Of a stretch of 61,449 nt of DNA, positions 52,856 to 61,449 are shown piece by piece. The notes beneath the pieces were generated by a model. That model was not told the DNA's origin and did not search any database. It saw only the letters and a program-made list of their open reading frames with translations. A program made the position numbers and the translations under genes. Source of the stretch: Bacteroidales bacterium (GTDB lineage: Bacteria > Bacteroidota > Bacteroidia > Bacteroidales > UBA10428); NCBI GenBank assembly GCA_016930375.1, contig JAFGGU010000039.1, positions 1-61,449 on the forward strand, written 5' to 3'. Positions within the stretch are counted from its first letter, which is position 1; each line of letters starts with the position of its first letter.

Positions 52856-54088
52856 TCACTTTCTCAAAGCCTGGATCCTCTGCAACAGCGTCGGATGCGA
52901 ATAATGAAAGAAAACATACACCGGATGTGGCGTCAGATTGCTGAGGTTCTTAGAGGAGAGTTTCTTAAGAGCTCCAACCAGGGCTTCTGCATCGTAGGTA
53001 TCTTTTACAAACCGGTCGGCAGCATATTCATGCTTCCGGGAAACCTGGTTCATCAGCAATCCGGCAATCATGGAAATCGGGCTGTACAGAATGGCAAAGG
53101 CAATGAGCCCCAGATGAAAGCTCGGCTCCTTTCCTCCCAATGCTTCTGAAAGGACCGGATTGGCAACAAGCAGCGAGAGAATAAAAAGCGTTATCCCGGT
53201 TTGCACAATGCCCGCCAGCATGCCGGTAAGCATGTGCTTTTTCTTGTAATGGCCGATCTCATGGGCCAGAACAGCCACAATCTCCTGCGCAGACAGTTCC
53301 TTCATGAGCGTATCATACAACACAATTCTTTTTTTTGGACCCAGTCCGGTGAAATAAGCATTGGCTTTGGTGGATCTTTTCGATCCATCTATCACATAAA
53401 TATTATCCAGCCGGAATCCAGCCTTGTCACTGAAGGTTTTGATGGAATCGCGCAGCTCACCTTCTTCGAGCGGAGTTTGTTTGTTAAACAACGGCACAAT
53501 AAGAGATGAATAAAACATGGCCATGAAAACCGAGAAAAACGTGACAAGCGCCCAGGCGTAAACCCAGAACAAAGAATCGGTGAGCCGGTAAAACCATACG
53601 ATCAGCGCCAGCAATCCTCCCCCGATAAGCGCGCCCAGCAACCACCCTTTGATTTTATCCAGAACATAGGTCCTGGGTGTGGTTTTGTTAAATCCGAACT
53701 TTTCTTCAATGACAAAGGTATCCCAGAGGTCGAAGGGTGTATGCAGCATGTCGGAAACAATAGCCAGGATACCGAAGAACACAAGAACAACCAGGATGTA
53801 ATGCTGTGAGACATCCCGGGCCCAACCGTCAACCAGCCGAAATCCGCCGAGAAAAAGCATGAGAAGGATAATAACCAGACTGAAAGTACTGGTCAGTAAT
53901 GAGAACCTGTCATTTATCCGTTTGTATTCCTGCTGTTTTTTGTATTGCGCGGCGTCGAATACATCACTGAGTTCATCGGGCAAATCAGTGCTCCATTTCC
54001 TGCTGTTGAGGTAATCGAGGTAACGTTCAAGGGCAAAATCCACCAGGATGATCACAACGATGATTATAAAAACAACATTATAAGTCAT
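52856..54088 (-). CDS. M48 family zinc metallopeptidase (Ste24/CAAX-protease type)
   Basis: A 410-residue integral-membrane protease. The zinc motif HEIGH sits in VLAHEIGHYKKKH, and the third ligand Glu in EYAADRFV downstream. About seven membrane spans in all, as in Ste24. Relatives cleave misfolded or prenylated membrane proteins; in bacteria a quality-control role is assumed. It overlaps the DUF6340 gene by 4 bp at its 5' end (54085-54088), so they are co-transcribed with fabG upstream. Confidence 0.93.
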   Translation of the reverse strand: MTYNVVFIIIVVIILVDFALERYLDYLNSRKWSTDLPDELSDVFDAAQYKKQQEYKRINDRFSLLTSTFSLVIILLMLFLGGFRLVDGWARDVSQHYILVVLVFFGILAIVSDMLHTPFDLWDTFVIEEKFGFNKTTPRTYVLDKIKGWLLGALIGGGLLALIVWFYRLTDSLFWVYAWALVTFFSVFMAMFYSSLIVPLFNKQTPLEEGELRDSIKTFSDKAGFRLDNIYVIDGSKRSTKANAYFTGLGPKKRIVLYDTLMKELSAQEIVAVLAHEIGHYKKKHMLTGMLAGIVQTGITLFILSLLVANPVLSEALGGKEPSFHLGLIAFAILYSPISMIAGLLMNQVSRKHEYAADRFVKDTYDAEALVGALKKLSSKNLSNLTPHPVYVFFHYSHPTLLQRIQALRK

Positions 54089-55119
54089 AATCCATATCCT
54101 CCCATCTGCTGATCCAGAACAGTCCGTGTCTGAATCCTCTTTTCAAGTATTTTCCTGTAGGTTTTTATATTCCTGTTGTCGGCAAGGCTGTCGGCATATT
54201 TAATCCACAATAAAGCCTGGTCGAGATCATCATCACGTTCCCAGGCTACGGCGGTGTTGAAGGCCGCCTTGGACGCCAGATGCCTGTTTGTGCTTACAGA
54301 AAGTGAATCCCATATCCGTCCTGCTTCCTCCCAATGGTCCTTGTATACATACCTGGCAGCAAGTTCAAGTGGTTGATTGGGACCGGTATAATATACCCTT
54401 TTGATATGATCATCCCAAACAGGGACCAACAGCCTTGCCATCTGCTCTCCGTGCACGAAACAGGCATTGTAGAGTATGCCTTGCATGACACGTGGAGAAA
54501 GGATCTTGTGATAACCTCCTTCTTCAAAAAAATACACTGTGTCACAATACGAAAATGTTTCGGACATTATCCCCAGGTCAGGCTGGTAGAATGTCCACCG
54601 GGTCTTATTAATAACCCTGTAATCCAAATTACAGGTGGTGGTCACCCGTCCTTCAAAATCATAGTATTTCTGCTCATCAAAACAAGGTACCAGGGAATCA
54701 TAGGAGACAGCCTTTTTTAAAAGCAATACGGCATCGGTGGAATCATGCCTGCAGATCTCATCCAGTTCGGCCCAGGTTAATATCCCGGAGGTTACTTTCA
54801 GACTGTTGACAGAATCGGCAAACACAATCTTATTGAAACGCGGAGATTTGGATAATGCATCGTACAGCCCAAATAAGTAACCCTTCCGGGTTATATTGTA
54901 ATCATAGGCAGTATCGAGTGAGGCAAAGCCCAGGCTGTCAAATATTCCGCGTTGATCAGGTATACCGGCGGAGGGAAAGATCGATATGCTCCTTATGGTA
55001 CCGGGTATGGTCACTTCCGCAGGCTGGAGCACACTGATGAGGATCCTGCCTGTAAAACAGGAATTCATCAGGAATAGGAGAATCAGGGTGGCTGTAATAT
55101 AGATCGGAATTCGGAACAT
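54085..55119 (-). CDS. DUF6340-like lipoprotein
   Basis: A 344-residue lipoprotein (start ATG 55119; lipobox MNSC near residue 21). The beginning after the lipid site, with VLQPAEVTIP and SISIFPSAG, matches the Bacteroidota DUF6340 family. The middle has strands and the C-terminal third TPR-like helices (HWEEAGRIWDSLSV, DDLDQALLWIKYADSLAD). Function unknown; likely on the inner leaflet of the outer membrane. It lies 8 bp after fabG and overlaps the M48 protease gene by 4 bp. Confidence 0.8.
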   Translation of the reverse strand: MFRIPIYITATLILLFLMNSCFTGRILISVLQPAEVTIPGTIRSISIFPSAGIPDQRGIFDSLGFASLDTAYDYNITRKGYLFGLYDALSKSPRFNKIVFADSVNSLKVTSGILTWAELDEICRHDSTDAVLLLKKAVSYDSLVPCFDEQKYYDFEGRVTTTCNLDYRVINKTRWTFYQPDLGIMSETFSYCDTVYFFEEGGYHKILSPRVMQGILYNACFVHGEQMARLLVPVWDDHIKRVYYTGPNQPLELAARYVYKDHWEEAGRIWDSLSVSTNRHLASKAAFNTAVAWERDDDLDQALLWIKYADSLADNRNIKTYRKILEKRIQTRTVLDQQMGGYGL

Positions 55120-55127
55120 CGTGACTT

Positions 55128-55874
55128 TTAGGTGCGCATGCCTCCGCATACGCCGATAACCTGACCGTTTACATACGATGACAGATCGGAAGCCAGGAAC
55201 AATGCTACCTTAGCTACTTCCTCAGGGGTACCGCCACGTTTCAATGGTATTTTTTCTTCCCACTGTTTTTTAACATCCTCCGGAAGTTTATTGGTCATTT
55301 CACTGATGATGAAACCGGGTGCAATAGCATTACAGCGAACATTCCTTGAACCGAGTTCCTGGGCGATGGATTTGGTAAAACCAATCATACCGGCCTTGGA
55401 AGCGGAATAATTGGCCTGTCCGGCATTGCCGCCAACACCTACCACAGAGCTCATATTGATTATGGAACCACCCTGTTTCTTGATCATGATCCGCTGCACG
55501 GCCTTGGTAAAATTGAACACCGATTTCAGGTTGACGTTAATTACCGTATCCCACTGCTGTTCCGTCATCCTCAGCAAGAGGGTATCCATGGTTATTCCGG
55601 CATTGTTTACCAGTATGTCCACGGTTCCGAAATCATTCAGTATTTGCTCGACAATTTTTTCGGTATCCGCAAAATTGCTGGCATCGGATGCATATACTTT
55701 GCATTTTACACCCAATGCCTGAATGGCCTTTTCGGTTTCCAGTGCATTGTCATCCATCCTCAAATCGGTAAATGCAACCATGGCTCCTTCTTTCGCAAAA
55801 GCAAAAGCAATGGCCCTGCCAATCCCCCTGGCGGCACCGGTAACAATGGCGGTTTTTCCTTCGAGTAACTTCAT
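55128..55874 (-). CDS. fabG: 3-oxoacyl-ACP reductase
   Basis: A 248-residue NADPH-dependent short-chain dehydrogenase that reduces 3-oxoacyl-ACP in fatty acid elongation. Cofactor motif TGAARGIGRA (residues 12-21), NNAG near residue 90, catalytic Ser in NMSSVVG, then YSASKAG with Tyr and Lys. C-terminal GQVIGVCGGM is typical FabG. It begins the unit fabG-DUF6340-M48 protease and has a -7 element upstream. Confidence 0.95.
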   Translation of the reverse strand: MKLLEGKTAIVTGAARGIGRAIAFAFAKEGAMVAFTDLRMDDNALETEKAIQALGVKCKVYASDASNFADTEKIVEQILNDFGTVDILVNNAGITMDTLLLRMTEQQWDTVINVNLKSVFNFTKAVQRIMIKKQGGSIINMSSVVGVGGNAGQANYSASKAGMIGFTKSIAQELGSRNVRCNAIAPGFIISEMTNKLPEDVKKQWEEKIPLKRGGTPEEVAKVALFLASDLSSYVNGQVIGVCGGMRT

Positions 55875-55907
55875 GTTTTTCTTGATTAATAGTTACAATT
55901 AAAGATG

Positions 55908-55915
55908 CAAAATTA
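55908..55915 (-). promoter_or_regulatory. -7 promoter element of fabG
   Basis: TAATTTTG on the minus strand matches TAnnTTTG, 34 bp before the fabG start. Confidence 0.5.
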
Positions 55916-55971
55916 GTAAGAAAATCTTATCGGGTGGTTCTTAAATTTAAATATCGCTGTAATATATTGAA

Positions 55972-57132
55972 TTACAGATTAATTCTGAATTGAAATGACA
56001 AGCAGTTCGTATGGATTACAGTATTGTACCTGGGAATAGACGAATAAAGCTCGCTTTTGCCTCTCTGATAGCCTGCTTCCAATGACAGGATACGGGCTGA
56101 TCCGATATGCCATTCCAGGCCCAGGGAACCCTGTAATCCTCTTTCCGGACCGGGATTGTATTCGGAGTACCGGTCGCTGTATACCTCTGTACCACCCTCC
56201 AGCCGGTCTTCATACCGGATGAAGGAGGCATCCATATCCAACGATGTGTAAATCCCGGCTTTAAAAAATGGATGAATTTTGCCTTTACCAAATCTGAACT
56301 TCAAAGACAGCGGCACCTGCACAGATGACAGATCGATCAGGATATCATTGTTGTAAATAGCATCCAGGTACTCATACGTTGAATAACCATAGTAGGTATC
56401 CTTCAAGTACAAAACAGCGAGATCCAGGGATAAGAGGTTTGAATTTTTCAATAATCTCTTATTCAAGAAGATACCTATTGACGGCCGAAAACTGGCATTG
56501 TACTCCGCATCCGTAAAATACTTGCTGAAAACTGTTCCCGGTATTCCAACCGTTAAAAACTGATATCCGGCAGCGATGCCGATTTGTGTGGATTTGGTGT
56601 TGGTTACCGAAAAGTCTTTAAATAAAGTGACTTCCGGAGTTTGCGCAAATGATTGTGAAGGCTCAACGGATTCCAGGGCGGAGGTCTTGACTTTTTCCGC
56701 AATATCACGGGCATCATAATCCACACCGGCAAACTGGTTGTTTCCCCTTTTGAGTTGATAAAAACCGGAGGAGGCTTCCTCCAGGTAAACGGTAGATTTA
56801 TCCTTGCCCGGATCGATGTATACACTTGTTTTTCCCTTCACCAGGCATTCCATGAAAGCCAGCTTCCGGCCCTTTCTTTTGGATTCAAAATAACGGCCAT
56901 GATCAAAACCATAGGCCTTTATCTGATCAGGTCTGTAGGAAATAATCTGTGCAATGTCAAAACGTTTGAAAGTGCATGATTTGCCAAATTTTGCATCCGT
57001 CGTGTATTCCACAAGGCCGTTAAGGGTATCCCCATTGTTCTTGATTACAAAACCAGGCCTGAACCCGGTTTGTGCGGGAACCGCAATACCTGAAAGAAAA
57101 CTGATGAGGACTGCAAAAAGGGTCTTTCTCAT
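55972..57132 (-). CDS. Predicted outer-membrane beta-barrel protein
   Basis: A 386-residue exported protein (signal MRKTLFAVLISFLSGIAVPA). Residues about 25-170 are a soluble domain (GFVIKNNGDTLNGLVEYTTDA, SYRPDQIKAYGFDHGRYFESK); the remainder has alternating amphipathic strands (LSLKFRFGKGKIHPFFKAG, GLEWHIGSARILSLEAGYQ) and ends in a terminal aromatic strand (CLSFQFRINL), typical of an outer-membrane barrel of the PorT-like type. The start at 57132 is used rather than the longer frame to 57198 because it begins the signal peptide. Divergent from the TIG/kelch lipoprotein gene. Confidence 0.75.
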   Translation of the reverse strand: MRKTLFAVLISFLSGIAVPAQTGFRPGFVIKNNGDTLNGLVEYTTDAKFGKSCTFKRFDIAQIISYRPDQIKAYGFDHGRYFESKRKGRKLAFMECLVKGKTSVYIDPGKDKSTVYLEEASSGFYQLKRGNNQFAGVDYDARDIAEKVKTSALESVEPSQSFAQTPEVTLFKDFSVTNTKSTQIGIAAGYQFLTVGIPGTVFSKYFTDAEYNASFRPSIGIFLNKRLLKNSNLLSLDLAVLYLKDTYYGYSTYEYLDAIYNNDILIDLSSVQVPLSLKFRFGKGKIHPFFKAGIYTSLDMDASFIRYEDRLEGGTEVYSDRYSEYNPGPERGLQGSLGLEWHIGSARILSLEAGYQRGKSELYSSIPRYNTVIHTNCLSFQFRINL

Positions 57133-57247
57133 AAAAACAGTTAAATCTGCGGTTTTAAACATACAAAAAATTATGATATTAATAAAGTACAGCATCAATT
57201 ATCGAAATAATATATATTTTAGAAGCCATAAAATTTAGTTACGCAAA

Positions 57248-60055
57248 ATGCAAATCAGGCCTTTCCTATTTCTCATTCTTCCCGGCATATTGATTTTATT
57301 CGGTTGTGATAAAGATGAAGTCCGTGAACGGGATTATCCTGCCCTCCGGACGCAGGCGGTCAATAACATCACCACGGAGGGCGCGCGGTTCAACGCAACC
57401 CTCGTCAGCGGTGATCTTGAAAGCATTTCAGAATACGGCTTTGTATGGGACAATACCAACAACCTGAGTCTCCAATACTCTGAGAAGATCATGGTAAATG
57501 GAAATCCCGGCCAGGCAAGTTTTTCCTGTGAAGTGACCTTTGCCCTGGAAGCCATGGAGGAATATTATGTCAGGCCCTATGTTAAATCGGGCAACTATAC
57601 GGTTTATGGTGAAGTGGTGAAGTTCATGAGCCTGGGCAGCCAGGCACCTGAGATTACGGACTTTGAGCCCAAGTTGGCCCACTGGGGGGATACGATAACT
57701 ATTTACGGGCGGAATTTCAGCAATCAGGCAGGTACCAACAGGGTATTATTCGGGGAGTTGGAAGGAAGAATTACAAACTGCACAAAGGACTCCTTGCAGG
57801 TAATCATCCCTGGCGGCTTAACCCAATTAAGCATTTATATCGCAATTGAGATTTTCGGGAACAGGAGCACAGCCTTGGAAGCTTTTAACCTGATCGTGCC
57901 AGGAAAGATCATCACCATTGATAAAACGGACATAACCTGGGGTGATACGGTTGAACTGACAGGCATTTTCCCATTTTCCACACATGCTGTTGGTTTTAAA
58001 ATTGAGAATACCAATGCTGTAGTTTTAGGAAACAATGAAAGTAACATTAAGATCATTGTTCCAAATACAATTGCCTATACGGATTCCGTTACGGTTTATC
58101 TCATGATTGACGGCAAAAAGCTTGCCGCACCCAACAGGGTTCATATGGTTAAACCTAGAATTAATTCAATTTCTCCAGCTGCAATGGGCTGGTCGGATAC
58201 AATTATTCTTGGTGGAATTTTTCATCCGGTCGCTGACAATAACAGGATCTTTTTTTCCAGTTTTCAGGCCACGCTATTAGAAGTAAAAAGCAACTCAATA
58301 AAATGTATCATACCTTATACCAATTCGCATCTTGTGTCACTGACCGCCAATATTCAATCTATTGATGTGAATTACCCTGATGATATTCAACTTAGCGGAC
58401 CCATTATCAATGATATTGACCCGAGGGAAACAACAAGTTCGCATTATGTAACAATCAAAGGAAAGTATTTTAAAGGTGGCAGCACAATTGTCAAGGTAAA
58501 TAGTATTGAATCTTCAGTGGTGGAAGTAACTTCAGATCACATTGTAGTTTATATTTCAAATGTTCATCCAAATGGGCCTGCTTCCGTTGAAGTCAGCGTT
58601 TATAATAAAAAGGTGCAGTTAAATGGTGTACTTAAAATCATCAATCCGAAAATCAATGATTTCTCTCCTACTTCAGGTACATACAGAGATTTAGTTACCA
58701 TAAACGGTGAAGGATTTGATCCAGAAAATTTAGAAGTTCGGATAGGGAACTCGCCTGCTGAGATTGTTGAGGCTACGGAGTCCAAAGTACGCATAATAGT
58801 GCCGGATAATTTAAATTATGCAGACAACGGTTTAACACTATCGACTAGAGGAACAACTATAAATGGTCCGACTAACTTTCATTTGTTACCACCTGAAATC
58901 ACTTCTTTCGCACCTGCAAGCGGAAAAGTAGATGAAACAATTACAATTTCAGGCAGTTACTTTAATCCTGTTCCCCAATACAATCATGTATACCTGAGAA
59001 GTACTACTTCAGGTAAAGCTTATTATGCTAATATTAAATCTGGTAGTACTAATATGATTCAAATTGATGTCCCATCCTTGACAAGAGATTTTTACGAAAT
59101 ACAATTGGAAAGATCTAATCAAACATGCGTTGCAACATCCAACTTCTTTTGTCAAAGTCCCTGGAAAGAAATTGAAATTCAGTTGCCTGAGGAACAGAAT
59201 TACGGAGCAAGCGTAGGCTTACAACATCCAAACTCTGACTATTCCGAGGATATTAATGAAGTGTTTATTTTTGGCGGTTTTTATAATCACTACCATTGGC
59301 AATCATTTAATTTGACGAAAAATACAATAAATGTTAATTATGACTTTCCAATTGCTACTCAGGAAGTTGGTGGATTTTCATTTGCCTTTGCGGGAGTGGC
59401 TTACTACGGAGTATCTAATCCATTAAAGGATAAGCTGAATTCAATATTTACCTATAATCCAAAAGAGGGCACTTGGAATAATCTTGGAATCGACTTTCCA
59501 GGTCCCGGCAGAATTCATGCGTTGGGTTTTTCAATAAGTGAAATTTTTGGTTTCGTTTTAGGTGGGGAAAATGAAGATGGGCTACTAAATGATTTTTGGC
59601 TCTATACATTGGAAACCGCTTCATGGTCAAGGCTTTCTGATTATCCCGGTGGCCCTACTTCGGGTGCCACCGCGGTTGTAATTGATGATAATGCTTATGT
59701 TATTGATGGGAATCAACTGTGGGTATACAATTCAACACTAAATACTTGGGAATCTAAAAGCACTTTTCCAGGGCCTCCCAGGAAACTGGCCACCGGATTT
59801 TCAATCTCAGGTAAGGTTTACTATGGTACTGGATCAGACAGAATTGATTATCATAATAATGTGACTTGTTATAATGATCTGTGGGAGTATAATCCATCAA
59901 CTGATACCTGGAAAAAGCTTACTTCAATTCCTGATGGATACCGCACCAATGCATTTGGCTACAGTTATAGTTTCAAGGGATATATTGGTGGAGGTTGCAT
60001 TCTAAATTGGCTTGGATTCCGCAATATTTTTGAATATGATCCCTCTTATGAATAA
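57248..60055 (+). CDS. IPT/TIG-repeat and kelch-repeat surface lipoprotein
   Basis: A 935-residue lipoprotein (lipobox ILFGC near residue 21). Residues about 35-125 are a fibronectin-like domain (TTEGARFNATLVSGD). From about 135 to 630 there are repeated IPT/TIG domains, each around FSP.SG or W.DTI.I.G (ITDFEPKLAHWGDTITIYG, ISPAAMGWSDTIILGG, INDFSPTSGTYRDLVTING, ITSFAPASGKVDETITISG). Residues about 660-935 contain kelch motifs (EVFIFGGFYNHYHW, SWSRLSDYPGGPTSGAT, NTWESKSTFPGPPR, DTWKKLTSIPDGYRTNA), forming a propeller. DNA is visibly more AT-rich from about 58.2 kb onwards than in the first kilobase. Confidence 0.85.
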   Translation: MQIRPFLFLILPGILILFGCDKDEVRERDYPALRTQAVNNITTEGARFNATLVSGDLESISEYGFVWDNTNNLSLQYSEKIMVNGNPGQASFSCEVTFALEAMEEYYVRPYVKSGNYTVYGEVVKFMSLGSQAPEITDFEPKLAHWGDTITIYGRNFSNQAGTNRVLFGELEGRITNCTKDSLQVIIPGGLTQLSIYIAIEIFGNRSTALEAFNLIVPGKIITIDKTDITWGDTVELTGIFPFSTHAVGFKIENTNAVVLGNNESNIKIIVPNTIAYTDSVTVYLMIDGKKLAAPNRVHMVKPRINSISPAAMGWSDTIILGGIFHPVADNNRIFFSSFQATLLEVKSNSIKCIIPYTNSHLVSLTANIQSIDVNYPDDIQLSGPIINDIDPRETTSSHYVTIKGKYFKGGSTIVKVNSIESSVVEVTSDHIVVYISNVHPNGPASVEVSVYNKKVQLNGVLKIINPKINDFSPTSGTYRDLVTINGEGFDPENLEVRIGNSPAEIVEATESKVRIIVPDNLNYADNGLTLSTRGTTINGPTNFHLLPPEITSFAPASGKVDETITISGSYFNPVPQYNHVYLRSTTSGKAYYANIKSGSTNMIQIDVPSLTRDFYEIQLERSNQTCVATSNFFCQSPWKEIEIQLPEEQNYGASVGLQHPNSDYSEDINEVFIFGGFYNHYHWQSFNLTKNTINVNYDFPIATQEVGGFSFAFAGVAYYGVSNPLKDKLNSIFTYNPKEGTWNNLGIDFPGPGRIHALGFSISEIFGFVLGGENEDGLLNDFWLYTLETASWSRLSDYPGGPTSGATAVVIDDNAYVIDGNQLWVYNSTLNTWESKSTFPGPPRKLATGFSISGKVYYGTGSDRIDYHNNVTCYNDLWEYNPSTDTWKKLTSIPDGYRTNAFGYSYSFKGYIGGGCILNWLGFRNIFEYDPSYE

Positions 60056-60085
60056 TTTTTAAGCAATTGCTCATTTAAGTCAACA

Positions 60086-61449
60086 ATGATGATGAAGTAT
60101 TTTTTTTCAATTCTTATAGTTGTTTTATTATTTAGGAACTGCGTATTTCCCCAAACCTCCCCCATCACTTTTGGCGCAGTTTCGCGCACTGATCTAGAGA
60201 TGCAACCCTATCCGCAGGAAAAAGGCGCCGAAGCGGTCGTGCTTTGTGATTTTGCATCTGCCAGGCTGATTTATAACGATGGTTTCAAGGTGGAGGTCAC
60301 CCGGCATGTGCGCATCAAGATTTTCAAACCTGCAGGGTATGATCTCGGAAATGTGATGATTGAATATTCCAAAGAAGATAAACTGTCTGAACTTCAGGCT
60401 TCGACCTATAACCTGGTGAATGACAAACCCGAAGAAATGCCTGTTGGCAAAAAGCAATTCTATGAAGAAAGCACTTCGCTGTGGGAGAATACCATGCGGT
60501 TTGCACTGCCCCAGGTAAGGGAGGGATCCATTATCGAATATTCCTACAAACTTACACAGGACGAGATCCGGAGGTTTGTGCCCTTCCGGTTTCAGAGATC
60601 CGTCCCTATCCGTCACGTCGAATTCTGGGCGGTTATTCCCGAGTTTTTCAAATATTCGGTGAACTACCGCGGATACGACAAAGTGGTTCAATCCCACGAC
60701 AAACAGAAGGGCTACTACGATACCTATTCGACGGCCTTTGATGTTTACCACTGGATCGGCAACCACCTGCCTCCCCTGCAACCTGAACCCTTTATGCCAG
60801 AAAACGGTGAATATTTTCCGGGCGTCAGTTTTTCACTGAGTTCTGTGGATTTCCCCGGGGGCAGGTATTTTGAAGTAGCCCCGTCTTACAAAAAACTGAC
60901 CACGGATCTTCTGACCAACAGTGATTTCGGGAGCCAGCTGAACAACACTGCTATGTTCAGCAAGGATGTTCTGCAGGTCACTGCAGGCAAAACAACGGCC
61001 ATGGAAAAAGCGCAGGCCTTATATGACCATGTCAAGGAGCGTATCAAGTGGAACGGATTTGACCGCCGGATACCCTATGAATCCATCAGGATAGCCTACC
61101 GCGATAAAACGGGGAATAATGCGGACATCAACACCATCCTGATCAATATGCTTCGCACGGCCGGGATTTCTGCCGATCCTGTTGTTCTGAGCACACGGGA
61201 GAACGGAAGCCTGAATCCTTTTGTGGCGCTCACCGGCGACCTGGATTACATGGTTTGCCTGGCAATCATTGACGGAAAGGAATATCTCCTGGATGCCACG
61301 GATAAATTCAGACCTCTGGGCATGCTGCCCTATAAATGCCTGAATAAAGAAGGATGGGTGCTCAGCGAGAAAAACGGGAAGTGGATCAAGCTGCTCAGCC
61401 ATGAAAAAAACCATATGCGCGAGTTTTATGATCTCACCCTTGACGAAAA
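60086..61449 (+). CDS. DUF3857/transglutaminase-like exported protein, 5' part
   Basis: The frame is open from ATG 60086 (ATG codons also at 60089 and 60092) to the window end, about 454 residues without a stop, so the gene continues outside. Signal peptide residues about 1-23 (MMMKYFFSILIVVLLF). Residues about 45-270 match the DUF3857 region (ARLIYNDGFKVEVTRHVRIK, IEYSYKLTQDEIRRF). Near residue 345 is the transglutaminase-like segment (DKTGNNADINTILINMLRTAGI): the catalytic Cys expected after GN is Asn, so this fold is probably not enzymatic, as in many relatives. The gene begins 30 bp after the TIG/kelch gene and may be co-transcribed. Confidence 0.85.
   Translation, partial: MMMKYFFSILIVVLLFRNCVFPQTSPITFGAVSRTDLEMQPYPQEKGAEAVVLCDFASARLIYNDGFKVEVTRHVRIKIFKPAGYDLGNVMIEYSKEDKLSELQASTYNLVNDKPEEMPVGKKQFYEESTSLWENTMRFALPQVREGSIIEYSYKLTQDEIRRFVPFRFQRSVPIRHVEFWAVIPEFFKYSVNYRGYDKVVQSHDKQKGYYDTYSTAFDVYHWIGNHLPPLQPEPFMPENGEYFPGVSFSLSSVDFPGGRYFEVAPSYKKLTTDLLTNSDFGSQLNNTAMFSKDVLQVTAGKTTAMEKAQALYDHVKERIKWNGFDRRIPYESIRIAYRDKTGNNADINTILINMLRTAGISADPVVLSTRENGSLNPFVALTGDLDYMVCLAIIDGKEYLLDATDKFRPLGMLPYKCLNKEGWVLSEKNGKWIKLLSHEKNHMREFYDLTLDE

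Overview
The window looks like chromosomal DNA of a Bacteroidota (Bacteroidetes) bacterium, most likely an environmental member of the Bacteroidales/Marinilabiliales. The evidence is a SusC/SusD pair driven by an ECF sigma/FecR anti-sigma pair, type IX secretion (T9SS) C-terminal sorting domains, a SprB-repeat OmpA protein, the gene order rpmB-rpmG-DUF4295-ftsY, repeated use of the phylum's -7 promoter element TAnnTTTG, near absence of Shine-Dalgarno spacing, and tRNA genes without encoded CCA. Assignment below phylum is inference.

Layout. 1-8.9 kb: a secreted unknown, a lipoprotein MsrA, a fused cytochrome c assembly protein CcsBA, a fused MEMO/AMMECR1 protein, a PlsC acyltransferase, a cold-shock gene and a lipid kinase. 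8.9-10.7 kb: an XRE regulator and pyrD, a region with several copies of the dyad TACA-NN-TGTA. 10.7-17.7 kb: OmpA/SprB protein, a repeat-plus-propeller protein, a SpoIIE-type phosphatase, an OLD-like ATPase and a 30-residue membrane peptide gene. 17.7-29.8 kb: amino acid permease, a T9SS-sorted protein, two exported proteins, then ECF sigma, FecR, SusC and SusD. 29.9-33.8 kb: condensation-type acyltransferase, zinc-ribbon membrane protein, CPBP-like protein, second cold-shock gene, PPK2.

33.9-39.9 kb is the accessory part: a beta-lactamase-fold hydrolase, a decayed T9SS sorting-domain remnant, DUF4256, an AbiEi-like/Fic fusion gene with five operator-like units at exact 24-bp spacing, flanked by 102-bp direct repeats and a neighbour-gene remnant, and a cluster of REP/MITE-like repeats ending in a 132-bp element that can fold as two hairpins on a common stem.

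40.0-55.9 kb is housekeeping: TPR protein, gyrA, clpC, rimO behind a second permease, ftsY, a DUF4295 gene, rpmG, rpmB, cinA, tRNA-Gly(CCC), tRNA-Thr(CGU), an M48 protease, a DUF6340 lipoprotein and fabG. 55.9-61.4 kb: an outer-membrane barrel protein, a TIG/kelch lipoprotein and the start of a DUF3857/transglutaminase-like protein cut by the window end.

The most distinctive unexplained structures are the Fic-gene operator array with its flanking duplication, the TACA-NN-TGTA site cluster around the XRE regulator, the small promoter-borne membrane peptide gene at 17.56 kb, and the structured non-coding element at 39.76 kb. All functions are read from sequence by eye; no database search or folding was run.
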